A stretch of 64,000 nucleotides of DNA from Vibrio pacinii DSM 19139 (GTDB taxonomy: Bacteria; Pseudomonadota; Gammaproteobacteria; Enterobacterales; Vibrionaceae). The position numbers were made by a program, and so were the translations under genes. Below are positions 36,496 through 45,627 of the stretch, in pieces; positions within the stretch are counted from its first letter, which is position 1; each line of letters starts with the position of its first letter. The notes below the pieces were generated by a model, which saw nothing but the letters and a program-made list of their open reading frames with translations, was not told the origin of the DNA and made no database searches. The stretch covers positions 124,001 through 188,000 of the forward strand of contig NZ_JONH01000012.1 of NCBI RefSeq assembly GCF_000711795.1, in the 5' to 3' direction.

Positions 36496-37299
36496 ATGAA
36501 CAATGACATTGAAAAAGACTTCAACTTAGGCGGAAGTGTCGACCGAGCACTGTCTGGCGACTACGAGCTCAAAGCTGGAGAGGTGTTTCGTGAAGCTTGG
36601 CAACATACGCTCAAGAACTTCCTCTCGTTTTCACCATCGATTGTAATTTTGATTGCTTTACAGTTGGCCATTTTCTATGCCGCGTTGAAACTGCAATTGG
36701 GGAATCCTGGCATCATCATTGACGCTTTTATTAATCCAGAAGCGTTTGACCCAAGTATTTTCAATGCCATCATGGTAGCTAACTTCAGTTATGAAGTGAT
36801 TAGCGCACCAATCTACGCTGGGATTAGCCTTATGGCGATGAGCCATGCTGCTGGGCTTGCGACCAAACCTCGTCATATCGGTAAAGGCTTACAGCACACT
36901 GTCCCTGTCATCTTAGCCACGTTATTTAGCTTACTGTTACAAGGTATCGCGGGTATGATTTTTCCCCTGCTATCCCTTTACCTCTCGCTAGCCTTTAGTA
37001 ACGCTATTTTGCTGATTTGTGAAAAGAAGATTCCACCAATGCAATCCTTATTGCTCTCGCTTCGCGCAGTGAATAAGAAAATTTTTGTTTTATCCGGAAT
37101 CTACTTATTTATCTCGATTATGTTCGTAATTAGCGCCATGTCTTACGGTATTGGCTTGATCATTGTTTTACCATTCTTTTTCCATGTAAAAGGGATTATT
37201 TACCGCAACATGTTCGGTATTAAATTAAAAATTGTTGCAACCGACCGCCCACAAAATAAAGATGATAACGATGACGATCCACAAGTGTTCAATGCGTAA
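36496..37299 (+). CDS. Multi-pass membrane protein of unknown function
   Basis: A 267-residue membrane protein with about five helices (50-72, 95-130, 140-180, 205-245 areas) after a hydrophilic N-terminus containing LKAGEVFREAWQHTLKNF, and a very acidic tail (KDDNDDDPQ). The shape recalls BPSS1780/YciC-like membrane proteins, whose function is unknown. ATG 36496 is preferred over a TTG 12 bases upstream. It overlaps the next gene by 8 bases. Confidence 0.75.
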   Translation: MNNDIEKDFNLGGSVDRALSGDYELKAGEVFREAWQHTLKNFLSFSPSIVILIALQLAIFYAALKLQLGNPGIIIDAFINPEAFDPSIFNAIMVANFSYEVISAPIYAGISLMAMSHAAGLATKPRHIGKGLQHTVPVILATLFSLLLQGIAGMIFPLLSLYLSLAFSNAILLICEKKIPPMQSLLLSLRAVNKKIFVLSGIYLFISIMFVISAMSYGIGLIIVLPFFFHVKGIIYRNMFGIKLKIVATDRPQNKDDNDDDPQVFNA

Positions 37300-38116
37300 G
37301 AGTGAGTTTGCCGCAATTGCTGTCGCAGCGGTCATTGCTGGTTGTAGTTTTTATAGTTATGAACTAAACGTTCAACAGCATACAGCGCCGACGGAGCCAA
37401 CGACTGGTTCGATTGAAAAGTCGGTTGGTGATGCACCTGATTTTGCTGCAATTAAAGATGTAAACCAGAAGAAACAAGCCTTTTTTGATTACTTAAGGCC
37501 TGGTATTGCTCTAGAAAACAAACGCATTATTGATGAGCGTAAGTGGTTGGAGTCGATCGCAGATCATTTTAATAGTCAAACACTCTCTGCAAGTGATATC
37601 AACTACGCTAAGCGACTTGGCCAACTATACAACGTTGCGTTGCCAACCCAAGGAATTAACCAAGCTTGGCTAGACGATATGCTGCACAGAGTAGATGTCA
37701 TTCCTGAGGCTTTGGTTCTGGTTCAAGGCGCCAATGAATCGGCTTGGGGGACGTCTCGTTTTGCCACACAAGCAAACAACTATTTTGGTCAATGGTGTTA
37801 TACGTCGGGATGCGGTTTAGTGCCAATGCAAAGAGGCGAGGGTATGACTCATGAAGTGGCTAAATTTGGTTCAGTCCAACAATCTATTAACGGCTATTTT
37901 ATGAATGTCAATCGTAACAAGGCGTACGAACAGTTACGTGAAATTCGTTACCAACGTCATTTGGCCGGACAAAGTTTAACCGATACTGACGCTGCAATGG
38001 CGCTGACCAATGGATTGTTAAGATACTCTGAGCGCGGTGAGGCATACGTCAATGATTTACAAGCGATGATCAGGCAAAATAAGCGGTTCTGGGAAACTCC
38101 CTCAATAAATCAATAA
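37292..38116 (+). CDS. Bax-like glucosaminidase lipoprotein
   Basis: A 274-residue envelope protein. The N-terminus ends with IAGC, a lipobox, so it is probably a lipoprotein. The catalytic part belongs to the Bax/FlgJ-type glucosaminidase family: VQGANESAWGTSRFATQANNYFGQW with the candidate catalytic Glu at about residue 150, and a later SINGYFMNVNRNKAY segment. It would cleave peptidoglycan glycan strands. Start ATG 37292 overlaps the previous stop; other Met codons lie up to 60 bases earlier. Followed 11 bases later by a DUF2987 gene. Confidence 0.83.
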   Translation: MRKSEFAAIAVAAVIAGCSFYSYELNVQQHTAPTEPTTGSIEKSVGDAPDFAAIKDVNQKKQAFFDYLRPGIALENKRIIDERKWLESIADHFNSQTLSASDINYAKRLGQLYNVALPTQGINQAWLDDMLHRVDVIPEALVLVQGANESAWGTSRFATQANNYFGQWCYTSGCGLVPMQRGEGMTHEVAKFGSVQQSINGYFMNVNRNKAYEQLREIRYQRHLAGQSLTDTDAAMALTNGLLRYSERGEAYVNDLQAMIRQNKRFWETPSINQ

Positions 38117-38127
38117 GAAAGAAAACA

Positions 38128-38787
38128 ATGAAGAAAGTATCGTTAGCAATTTTAGCCGCTATGCTCAGTAGTTCCGTGGTTATTCCAGTGCAAGCTCAAG
38201 AATATATGTTTACCTACTCAAAGCTTTTTTCGCACATGAAGCAAAATGCTAAAGAGGGGCACGACGATGTTAAAGTCGGATTTTTCTTTTTAAATGCCAA
38301 TACTAAGCAACTGTGTCATATCGAAAAAGCTTGGATGGAGAAAGAGGAGCACTACGAAGAGTTACAAGTTTCGCCTTACCAGGAAGTACTGGTACCGCTC
38401 GATGACAACTTACGTTCCGCTAATCCACTGGTATTTGTGCAAACGCCAATGGATCAACGTTGTGACTTTTCAATGGTTGTCATGACCAAGGCGCCGTTGT
38501 CAGGTAGCGTGAGCTATGATGAAATCAAAGTATTGTTACCACAAATGCAAACTATCTTAGAAGAGTTAGGAGGAATGTTCGCCAGTTGGTTTACGCCAGA
38601 TGTCGAAGGCGTGACACTAGAATTCCCGGACAAGCTTAACTCGCAAATTGTGTTCTCTAATGGTCAAACAAAACCCATCATTGATGGTAAAGCTCAGGTC
38701 GCTCTATCGGAAATAGGCCAGGGAGGCACCATGATGCTTCCAGCTGAAACCTCGCGTGTACTGCCTTACTTACCCAAAGCGAATTAA
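38128..38787 (+). CDS. Periplasmic DUF2987 protein
   Basis: A 219-residue exported protein with a signal peptide (to about residue 23, IPVQAQEY). The body fits DUF2987: FTYSKLFSHMKQNA, VGFFFLNANTKQLCHIEKAWMEKEEHYEEL, CDFSMVVMTK. Function unknown. Located 11 bases after the glucosaminidase, so probably co-transcribed and active in the envelope. Confidence 0.75.
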   Translation: MKKVSLAILAAMLSSSVVIPVQAQEYMFTYSKLFSHMKQNAKEGHDDVKVGFFFLNANTKQLCHIEKAWMEKEEHYEELQVSPYQEVLVPLDDNLRSANPLVFVQTPMDQRCDFSMVVMTKAPLSGSVSYDEIKVLLPQMQTILEELGGMFASWFTPDVEGVTLEFPDKLNSQIVFSNGQTKPIIDGKAQVALSEIGQGGTMMLPAETSRVLPYLPKAN

Positions 38788-38815
38788 GTCAAAAAGAAAC
38801 GTTGCTCGTTATATA

Positions 38816-38841
38816 AAAGGGTCGCATTTGCGACCCTTTAT
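38816..38841. terminator. Bidirectional terminator, DUF2987 gene / ttcA
   Basis: AAAGGGTCGCA (38816-38826) and TGCGACCCTTT (38829-38839) form a perfect 11-bp stem between convergent genes, with A/T runs on both sides. Confidence 0.82.
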
Positions 38842-38844
38842 CAA

Positions 38845-39777
38845 TTAGAGATTGGTGACATTGAGCTGTAGGCTGGGATCAAACTCTTGAACTAAATCTT
38901 GCGCTGGTGACGCTTGGCTAGGTAGCTCTTCTTTATCAAAGCCAATATCACCACCGTCAATAACACCAGAGTCTTTGTCGATCGACTTAAAGTCAAACAA
39001 CTCGAAGTCCGCTAGGTGACTCGGGACGACATTTTGCAAAGCGCTGAACATTGACTCAATACGACCAGGGAAGCGCTTATCCCATTCATTGAGCATCTGC
39101 TTAATGTTTTGACGTTGTAAGTTTGGCTGAGAGCCACACAAGTTACATGGAATGATCGGATATTCACGCATAGCAGAAAACTTGATGATGTCTTTTTCAC
39201 GACAATACGCCAACGGACGAATTACCACATGCTCGTCATTATCCGAGACAAGCTTAGGTGGCATGCTTTTCATTTTTCCACCATGGAACATATTCAAGAA
39301 TAACGTTTCGAGAATATCATCGCGATGATGTCCAAGTGCTATTTTTGTTGCCCCAAGCTCTTTTGCCGTGCGGTACAAAATACCCCGTCTTAAACGTGAA
39401 CACAGTGAGCAGGTTGTTTTACCTTCTGGGATCTTGTCTCGAACAATCGAGTAAGTGTCTTCTTCAACGATTTTGTATTCAACGCCCAAAGACTCAAGAT
39501 ACTCTGGAAGAATATGCTCTGGGAAACCTGGCTGTTTTTGATCGAGATTGACCGCGACCAAAGAAAAGGATATTGGCGCACTTTTCTGCAAACTCATCAG
39601 AATTTCAAGCATGGTAAAGCTGTCTTTACCACCAGAGAGGCAGACCATAATTCGATCGCCATCTTCAATCATGTTGAAGTCTTGGATCGCTTGGCCTGTA
39701 TTGCGGCGGATGCGCTTTTGTAGCTTATTAAAGTTATATTGTTGAGCTTTAGTACGCTCTTGAGTTTGCTCAGTCAT
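38845..39777 (-). CDS. ttcA: tRNA 2-thiocytidine synthetase TtcA
   Basis: A 310-residue PP-loop ATPase that thiolates cytidine 32 of certain tRNAs. [17 protein letters not shown] is the PP-loop; the Cys pairs in [10 protein letters not shown] and CNLCGSQ bind the Fe-S cluster. The start is taken at ATG 39777 ([26 protein letters not shown]), which fits the family N-terminus; a TTG 27 bases upstream lacks support. In an Fnr-linked neighbourhood with uspE, as in V. cholerae. Confidence 0.94.
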   Translation of the reverse strand: MTEQTQERTKAQQYNFNKLQKRIRRNTGQAIQDFNMIEDGDRIMVCLSGGKDSFTMLEILMSLQKSAPISFSLVAVNLDQKQPGFPEHILPEYLESLGVEYKIVEEDTYSIVRDKIPEGKTTCSLCSRLRRGILYRTAKELGATKIALGHHRDDILETLFLNMFHGGKMKSMPPKLVSDNDEHVVIRPLAYCREKDIIKFSAMREYPIIPCNLCGSQPNLQRQNIKQMLNEWDKRFPGRIESMFSALQNVVPSHLADFELFDFKSIDKDSGVIDGGDIGFDKEELPSQASPAQDLVQEFDPSLQLNVTNL

Positions 39778-39879
39778 TGGCTTGCAGTCTTCGTCAATCT
39801 TCAATACAAAATGAAGGGGGTATGATACGGATAAATAAAGCAGATGCCAGATCTATTGATGAACGAAAGACAAAAAAAT

Positions 39880-39900
39880 CCCCTTAGCGCGGCCAAGGGG
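39880..39900 (-). terminator. Terminator of uspE
   Basis: CCCCTT (39880-39885) and AAGGGG (39895-39900); on minus ATTTTTTT follows. Lies 13 bases after the uspE stop. Confidence 0.85.
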
Positions 39901-39913
39901 AGTATTGATTTAG

Positions 39914-40861
39914 TTAGATTGCCGTTTTAGGGTCAAGAGGGCTGACATAGCCTTGTGGTTTAAGTGCAAGGACATCGCAGTTGATCTTATCGATGACATG
40001 TTCAGCGGTATTGCCAATAAAGACTGCAGACAAGCCAGTTCGGCCAGTGGTGCCAATAATAACCATAGCCGCGTTTAACCTTTCTGCGGTATCTGGAATG
40101 ACATCTTCGGGTAAGCCTTGCTCAACAACCGTTTGTTCTTCATCATAACCGTGTTTTTGGCGTAGTGCTTTCATCGCTGTCAGATGATGACCACGAACCG
40201 CATCAGTGTACATTGCAGGATCAAACTCAGGAAGTTCAATGGTTATATTGGCAGGCGTAACCGGATAAGCGTTAACCAAATAAGGTTTAGCACCTAATCG
40301 TTCAGTTAAGCTATTTAATTGCTCAACCATGGCATCATTTAAGCCTAAATGTGTATCGTTTTCGGAGCCAACGTGTACTGAGGCTAAAATGCTCGCATCT
40401 TTAGGCCAGTCGGTATTCTTTACTAGTAGTACAGGACATGGGCACTTACGCAATAAATGCCAATCTGTTGGTGTAAAAATAACCGACTCTAATACATCGT
40501 GCTTTCGAGTGCCTTTAATCACAATGTCATGTTCACCGGCAAAAACTTCAGCAATAACCGCTTCATACGGTCGATTGTGCCAAACCACACGCACATCGAA
40601 TTCAACACCATCAAGCAGGTAGTCTTTGGCAATCTTGTGCATCCACTGTTCGCGCTGATGGATAACGCCACGACGCATGGCATCACGTTCATCAACAGAC
40701 AGCATTGATGTCATGTCGTAAGAAAAATCATAGATAGAGAGGAAGAAGGTAACGTGACTTGGTGAGCGACTTTTTTCCGCCAGTTGCATCGCACGAGCAA
40801 GTGCAGGTTGTTCATCTTTATTGATGTCAGCAACGACCAAAATCTTATTATAGATACTCAT
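39914..40861 (-). CDS. uspE: Universal stress protein UspE
   Basis: A 315-residue cytosolic protein with two Usp domains. The first (1-150) contains KGTRKHDVLESVIFTPTDWHLLRKCPCPVLLVK. The second (about 160-305) ends with the ATP-binding type motif GTTGRTGLSAVFIGNTAEHV. Linked to stress survival and motility in relatives. It lies downstream of fnr with a 143-base gap holding a long hairpin. Confidence 0.93.
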   Translation of the reverse strand: MSIYNKILVVADINKDEQPALARAMQLAEKSRSPSHVTFFLSIYDFSYDMTSMLSVDERDAMRRGVIHQREQWMHKIAKDYLLDGVEFDVRVVWHNRPYEAVIAEVFAGEHDIVIKGTRKHDVLESVIFTPTDWHLLRKCPCPVLLVKNTDWPKDASILASVHVGSENDTHLGLNDAMVEQLNSLTERLGAKPYLVNAYPVTPANITIELPEFDPAMYTDAVRGHHLTAMKALRQKHGYDEEQTVVEQGLPEDVIPDTAERLNAAMVIIGTTGRTGLSAVFIGNTAEHVIDKINCDVLALKPQGYVSPLDPKTAI

Positions 40862-40953
40862 ATGTTCTCCTTAGAGACGAGGAGGGCTATATGATTAATG
40901 TAGCTTACTTAAGAGGAGAGTTTTAGCATTATTTGAAGGATTATAAGAGAAGT

Positions 40954-40995
40954 ATGATGTAGCTCTATTTCAAAATGAATAACGAGCTACATCAT
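40954..40995. repeat. Long inverted repeat between fnr and uspE
   Basis: ATGATGTAGCTC (40954-40965) and GAGCTACATCAT (40984-40995) are perfect 12-base arms with an 18-base loop. No T-run follows on either strand, so it is not a classical terminator. It could stabilise fnr mRNA or bind protein. Confidence 0.75.
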
Positions 40996-41004
40996 TGAAA
41001 GGTA

Positions 41005-41754
41005 TTACGATTCTTTAGACACGCCAGCCAATGCCATTAGTGCGTCGTGATCTAAGATAGTGATATATTTGCCTTTAACACTAAGAATTTCTGACTTCTG
41101 AAAACGACCTAAAAGACGAGAAATAGTTTCAACGGTGAGGCCAAGGTAATTACCGATATCACCACGAGTCATGGTCAAACGGAATTCACGAGGGCTAAAG
41201 CCGCGCTGAGAGAAACGGGTTGAAAGGTTGTATAAGAACGCGGCAAGACGCTCTTCTGCATTCTTTTTGGAAAGCAGCAATATCATCTCTTGATCGCCTT
41301 TGATTTCATTGCTCATCAAACGCATGATCTGCTGACGTAGTTTAGGCATTTTGCCTGAAAGATCGTCAAGAATTTCGTAAGGAATTTCACACACCATTGA
41401 GGTTTCTAGTGCTTGTGCAAAGCTTGGGTGCAAATCACCAGTGATCGCATCAAAGCCAACTAAATCACCGGCAAGATGAAACGCAGTAATTTGCTCATCA
41501 CCTTGTTCAGTAATGGTGTAACTCTTGATTGTACCTGAACGAATTGCGTAAAGAGACTTGAGTTCATCTCCCGCTTTAAACAGTTCTTGTCCTTTCTGGA
41601 TTGGCTTTTTACGCTCAATGATTTGGTCAAGCTGGTCGAGCTCAGACTCATTAAGTGTAAACGGAATACAAAGCTGACTAATGCTACAATCTTGGCAGTG
41701 GATAGCACAACCGCCGGATTGAACGCGCTTTGTTGCAGGCTTTTCAGAAATCAT
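41005..41754 (-). CDS. fnr: Oxygen-sensing transcription regulator Fnr
   Basis: A 249-residue CRP-family regulator. The N-terminal [14 protein letters not shown] gives the Cys ligands of the oxygen-labile 4Fe-4S cluster, with the fourth Cys in SMVCEIPYE. The DNA-recognition helix has [14 protein letters not shown] (Glu-Ser-Arg contacts). It switches genes under low oxygen by binding TTGAT-N4-ATCAA. A perfect such box lies just upstream, so autoregulation is expected. Its partners in this window include the cbb3 oxidase genes. Confidence 0.96.
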   Translation of the reverse strand: MISEKPATKRVQSGGCAIHCQDCSISQLCIPFTLNESELDQLDQIIERKKPIQKGQELFKAGDELKSLYAIRSGTIKSYTITEQGDEQITAFHLAGDLVGFDAITGDLHPSFAQALETSMVCEIPYEILDDLSGKMPKLRQQIMRLMSNEIKGDQEMILLLSKKNAEERLAAFLYNLSTRFSQRGFSPREFRLTMTRGDIGNYLGLTVETISRLLGRFQKSEILSVKGKYITILDHDALMALAGVSKES

Positions 41755-41770
41755 AACAACCTTTCACTAT

Positions 41771-41784
41771 TTGATATACATCAA
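41771..41784. promoter_or_regulatory. Fnr box upstream of fnr
   Basis: TTGATATACATCAA matches the Fnr consensus perfectly. Its near edge lies 16 bases before the fnr start codon, a position suited to repression by Fnr itself. Confidence 0.85.
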
Positions 41785-41842
41785 TATTTTAGCACCCATT
41801 AAGCCTAAAGGGTAGTGTAAAAAGCCCCGTAAAAACAGTTAA

Positions 41843-42517
41843 CTAAAAGTTAATTGATAATAGACTTAGCACGCCGTAGCCAGTATAAACGCCATAGAGC
41901 AGGATTATAACCGCAACAATGTGTCGGAATGTGTAAGATGATTGCAACTTATGCAAAGAGGTTGCCGCGTGGCCAACCAAGAGCATTGCAGGCAGCGTTC
42001 CTAAGCCGAAAGCTAACATGACTAACGCGCCATTAAGGGCACTCCCCGACACCGCAGACCAAGTTAGCATTGAGTAAACCAAGCCACATGGTAGCCATCC
42101 CCATATAAAACCAAAAGGTAAAGCATGGATGGGTGAACGAAGAGGCAACAGGGATTTACCGGCTGGAGAAATCACCCGCCATAAAGATTGGCCAAGTTTT
42201 TCAATATGCAGTAAACCTTGCCACCAACGGCCAATATAACCAGCAAGCAAAATCATAAATAGTGCAGCGGCCAGTCGCAACCAAGCCAAAACGTCATTAA
42301 GGTGACCAATTTCAGTCAACGTTGATACCGCACCACCAACCAGAGCGCCAATCACCGCATAACTGGTTAATCGACCAAGGTTATAGAATAGCGGCGTTAA
42401 CTTTGACGGGTGTTTTTGTCCCATGGTGAGCATAGAAGCGATGCCACCACACATCCCCATACAATGGCCAGCGCCAACTAATCCTATCAAAAATGCACCA
42501 ACCCAATCAGGTGTCAT
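41843..42517 (-). CDS. Sulfite exporter TauE/SafE-family membrane protein
   Basis: A 224-residue protein with six or so helices: GLVGAGHCMGMCGGIASML near the N-terminus (CMGMCGG is a typical motif), then PLRSPIHALPFGFIWGWLPCGLVYSMLTWSAVSGS. This SafE-like family is found with cco genes and, in some reports, is linked to copper delivery to cbb3 oxidase. It overlaps ccoS as ATGA. Location between ccoS and fnr supports a role in oxidase assembly. Confidence 0.85.
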   Translation of the reverse strand: MTPDWVGAFLIGLVGAGHCMGMCGGIASMLTMGQKHPSKLTPLFYNLGRLTSYAVIGALVGGAVSTLTEIGHLNDVLAWLRLAAALFMILLAGYIGRWWQGLLHIEKLGQSLWRVISPAGKSLLPLRSPIHALPFGFIWGWLPCGLVYSMLTWSAVSGSALNGALVMLAFGLGTLPAMLLVGHAATSLHKLQSSYTFRHIVAVIILLYGVYTGYGVLSLLSINF

Positions 42518-42678
42518 TTTGGGCGCTTCTCTTTATTTTCGTCATCATCAAAGAGAATACTGTGCCCTTGACGTTCCAAATCTTCAAACTGTTCGCTCTT
42601 CACCGCCCATAAAAACACTGCGACGGCAACACACACCAATACAATTGCGATTGGGATAAGGATATAAAGGCTTTCCAT
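42514..42678 (-). CDS. ccoS: Cbb3 oxidase maturation protein CcoS
   Basis: A 54-residue protein. It begins MESLYILIPIAIV, has one membrane helix (about 4-25), and ends with charged DLERQGHSILFDDDE, the CcoS signature. It is needed for haem and copper insertion in the cbb3 oxidase in relatives. It starts directly after the ccoI stop and overlaps the SafE-like gene by 4 bases. It is short enough to be missed by automatic annotation. Confidence 0.9.
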   Translation of the reverse strand: MESLYILIPIAIVLVCVAVAVFLWAVKSEQFEDLERQGHSILFDDDENKEKRPK

Positions 42679-45051
42679 CTATTTACCTTTTTCTTTGAGC
42701 AGACGCAGAGAGTTAGATACTACAATAATTGAACTCGCAGACATACCAACGACTGCAAAATAGGGGGCGACGAAACCCAATACGGCCAACGGTAATATAA
42801 GTACGTTATAACCTAACGACCAGGCTAGGTTCTCGCGAATGATCTTACGAGTTTGCAGTGCAAGTTGACGAGCTTCAAGAATTCTATCAAGTCTGTCACC
42901 AAGTAAGACCATATCGGCTGACGCTTTCGCCACATCAGTACCGCTACCCATTGCTACCGACAAGTGCGCACCCGCTAAAGTTGGTGCATCGTTGATTCCA
43001 TCACCAATCATCATTGTAATATCATTGGCATCAACATTTTGCAGATAAGTCAACTTATCTTGCGGCTTAGCACCAGCCACGACATTCTCAATGCCAATCT
43101 GATCGGCAACAATTTTAGCGTTATGTTCGATATCGCCTGTCAGCAATGTGACTTTAACGCCAGCGCGTTGGAATTGCTCAATAAATTGTTTCGTTTCTGA
43201 ACGAATCGGATCTTGGTAGATGAAGGTCGCGACATGCTGATTATCTATCGATAGATACACGGAGTTGGCTTGAGCTAAGTCCGCGTTGTCTAACACAAAC
43301 TGGGCACTGCCAATCTTTACTTGCTGGCCAGAAAATAAGCCTTGGATACCAGAGCCAATCACGTTTTCAACTTCTGTCACCGTTACATCATTATCTGCGT
43401 AACGCTTAAATGCTCGAGCGATCGGGTGATTCGCATGCTCTTCAAGTGACGCGGCAATGGCGAGAGCTTTGTCTTTGGTTAGTTCGCTGTGTAATTGAAC
43501 ATCATCAATAACAATATCACCATGGGTTAAGGTGCCAGTCTTATCAACGATAAGATGATTGACCTTACATAAGGTTTCAAAAACGTGGCTTTTACGCAGT
43601 AAAATACCTAAATTACCCATACGTGACGTGGCACAAGTCAACGCTGTTGGGGTCGCAAGAGACAACGCGCAAGGGCAGGTCGCAACCAGTACTGACAACA
43701 TAATCCAAAACGCATCATCTGGACGAGCTTGATACCAGAAAAACCAAGTACCAGCAGCAATGACCAAAATGATGGCGACAAAGTAACGCGCAACAATATC
43801 TGCAATTTCAGCGATCTTGGGCTTGGATAGCTGCGCTTCATCTTGCAAGCGGACGATATTAGAAATCATTGAATCGATTTTCGAAGATGTGACTTCAAGC
43901 TCAAACGCTTCCTCGCCGTTAAGCGTACCTGCAAAAACCATGTCATCAACCTGTTTAACCACAGGTAGGGATTCGCCTGTTAACATTGACTCATCAATGT
44001 GAACACGACCAGTAATGATCTTACCATCGGCAGGAACATGCTCACCGGGTAAGACGCGAATTTGGTCACCGACCTTGAGTGTCTTGACCGGAACTTGTTC
44101 TCCATCTAGGCGATTGGCAATTGCTGGGATAAGTTTCAGTAAATTACCACTGGCCGCTGCTGCTTTACGACGGGCGCGCATTTCAAGAAAACGTCCAACT
44201 AACAAGAAGAAGGCAAACATTGAGATAGACTCAAAAAAGACTTCCCCTTGTTCTGTCACCGTCGCAACTAGACTTGCGCAGTAAGCAAAGATCATCGCAA
44301 TCGAGACAGGTACATCCATACCCAGAGTACGGCTGCGAATACTTCGCCATGCATTGAGGTAAAAGGGTAAGGCAGAGTAGAGCATCACCGGAGTAGCAAA
44401 AATTAAGCTCACCCAACGAAAGTAGTTTTTAAACTCAGGCTCTAGGTCGCCAAACACTTCAAGATAAAGCGCTACCGCGAGCATCATCACTTGCATGGTC
44501 GCAAGACCTGCAATCCCCAAACGATAGAGGTATTGCTTCATTTGCTCGTGATAGGCCGCTTCTTGTTTATCCGCTTCAAATGGTGCAGCTTTGTAACCAA
44601 GCTTGTGAATTGAAGAGAGTAATTCACTGAGCTTAGTTTGAGTTTTATCCCAGGCTAATATCGCACGGTTGGTCGTCGTATTAACACGAATAGAAACGAC
44701 ACCTTGTTTAGTCGACACTTGTTTTTCTATCAACCAAGCGCAAGCTGCACAAGAGACACCATCTAGTGACAATGTCACTTCTGCGTAATTGTCGCTGTTG
44801 CGAACGAACTCCGATTGTACTTCATCATTATCATAATGAATGAGAGCCTGAAGCTGCTCAGGAATAAGGTCGGCTTTTTCTGCCGGTGCGGTTCGATATT
44901 GATAATAAGAGACGAGGCCGCTATCAACGATAGTCTGAGCGACGGTTTCGCATCCTGGGCAACACATTTCTCTGGTTTCACCGAGAATATCTACTTGGTA
45001 GTCCGTGTTGGCTGGTACATCTTCACCACAGTGATAACACGATTTGCACAT
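42679..45051 (-). CDS. ccoI: Copper-exporting P1B-type ATPase CcoI
   Basis: A 790-residue heavy-metal ATPase for cbb3 oxidase assembly. The Cys-rich N-terminus (CKSCYHCGED, CCPGCET) and HMA domain with CAAC are followed by eight helices, the CPC motif in VATCPCALSLATP, phosphorylation site DKTGTLTHG, TLTGD, and MIGDGINDAPTL. It should move Cu(I) to the periplasm. An exact matS site lies in the gene at 44766-44778. It precedes ccoS and follows ccoH by 9 bases. Confidence 0.95.
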   Translation of the reverse strand: MCKSCYHCGEDVPANTDYQVDILGETREMCCPGCETVAQTIVDSGLVSYYQYRTAPAEKADLIPEQLQALIHYDNDEVQSEFVRNSDNYAEVTLSLDGVSCAACAWLIEKQVSTKQGVVSIRVNTTTNRAILAWDKTQTKLSELLSSIHKLGYKAAPFEADKQEAAYHEQMKQYLYRLGIAGLATMQVMMLAVALYLEVFGDLEPEFKNYFRWVSLIFATPVMLYSALPFYLNAWRSIRSRTLGMDVPVSIAMIFAYCASLVATVTEQGEVFFESISMFAFFLLVGRFLEMRARRKAAAASGNLLKLIPAIANRLDGEQVPVKTLKVGDQIRVLPGEHVPADGKIITGRVHIDESMLTGESLPVVKQVDDMVFAGTLNGEEAFELEVTSSKIDSMISNIVRLQDEAQLSKPKIAEIADIVARYFVAIILVIAAGTWFFWYQARPDDAFWIMLSVLVATCPCALSLATPTALTCATSRMGNLGILLRKSHVFETLCKVNHLIVDKTGTLTHGDIVIDDVQLHSELTKDKALAIAASLEEHANHPIARAFKRYADNDVTVTEVENVIGSGIQGLFSGQQVKIGSAQFVLDNADLAQANSVYLSIDNQHVATFIYQDPIRSETKQFIEQFQRAGVKVTLLTGDIEHNAKIVADQIGIENVVAGAKPQDKLTYLQNVDANDITMMIGDGINDAPTLAGAHLSVAMGSGTDVAKASADMVLLGDRLDRILEARQLALQTRKIIRENLAWSLGYNVLILPLAVLGFVAPYFAVVGMSASSIIVVSNSLRLLKEKGK
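44766..44778. promoter_or_regulatory. matS site (MatP binding)
   Basis: GTGACAATGTCAC fits GTGACRNYGTCAC exactly; within ccoI. Confidence 0.82.
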
Positions 45052-45060
45052 AGATTTTGC

Positions 45061-45540
45061 TTAGTTGGATAGTGGGACAAATGACATAGTAGGGAACTCT
45101 ACTCGGCCTTGAATTAACCATTTTTCATCATGTGGAGTTAACTCGATAAACCACGGACCTTGCAGCTCATTCTCAAGAGTTAAACGGTAATGACCACGTG
45201 CATCGGATGTGATCAGCTGAGTGAAGTCTCTATCGGGTAAGGTGCGATGGGCAAACATAGCGGTAATAGCAGGGTAGTGATCGAGCTGCCCCTTTTCAAA
45301 CTGGACCACAATTGTGTTGCCTTCAGAAGAAACTGCAGCGCTCAGGCCCAGCTCTTTCGCGGTGCTAACACGAGATATATCAACGTTAATACCCTTACCT
45401 TTTTTATAGTAATCCTCAGTAACAAGATGAACTGATTGATTTGTGAGTATTAACACTCTGACTACCGTTAAAAGAGATACACCGACGGTAAGAGTAATCA
45501 GAAACCACGGCCAAAACTGCTTATACCAAGGCTGTTCCAT
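45061..45540 (-). CDS. ccoH: Cbb3 oxidase assembly protein CcoH (FixH)
   Basis: A 159-residue FixH-family protein. One helix near residues 8-30 is followed by VTEDYYKKGKGINVDISR, a typical FixH stretch, and a periplasmic beta-domain. It helps assemble the cbb3 oxidase. ccoG, often found between ccoP and ccoH, is not present here. A terminator separates it from ccoP. Confidence 0.88.
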   Translation of the reverse strand: MEQPWYKQFWPWFLITLTVGVSLLTVVRVLILTNQSVHLVTEDYYKKGKGINVDISRVSTAKELGLSAAVSSEGNTIVVQFEKGQLDHYPAITAMFAHRTLPDRDFTQLITSDARGHYRLTLENELQGPWFIELTPHDEKWLIQGRVEFPTMSFVPLSN

Positions 45541-45594
45541 AAAAAAGTTCTCAATAAAAAATGAAAGAAATTAGGGCTTTAATTTAAAAGAAAG

Positions 45595-45617
45595 ACAGCC
45601 CCTTGAATAGGGGCTGT
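45595..45617 (-). terminator. Terminator between ccoP and ccoH
   Basis: ACAGCCCC (45595-45602) and GGGGCTGT (45610-45617) with a 7-base loop; CTTTCTTTT follows on minus. It probably limits read-through from structural to assembly genes. Confidence 0.8.
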
Positions 45618-45627
45618 TATTGGAATG

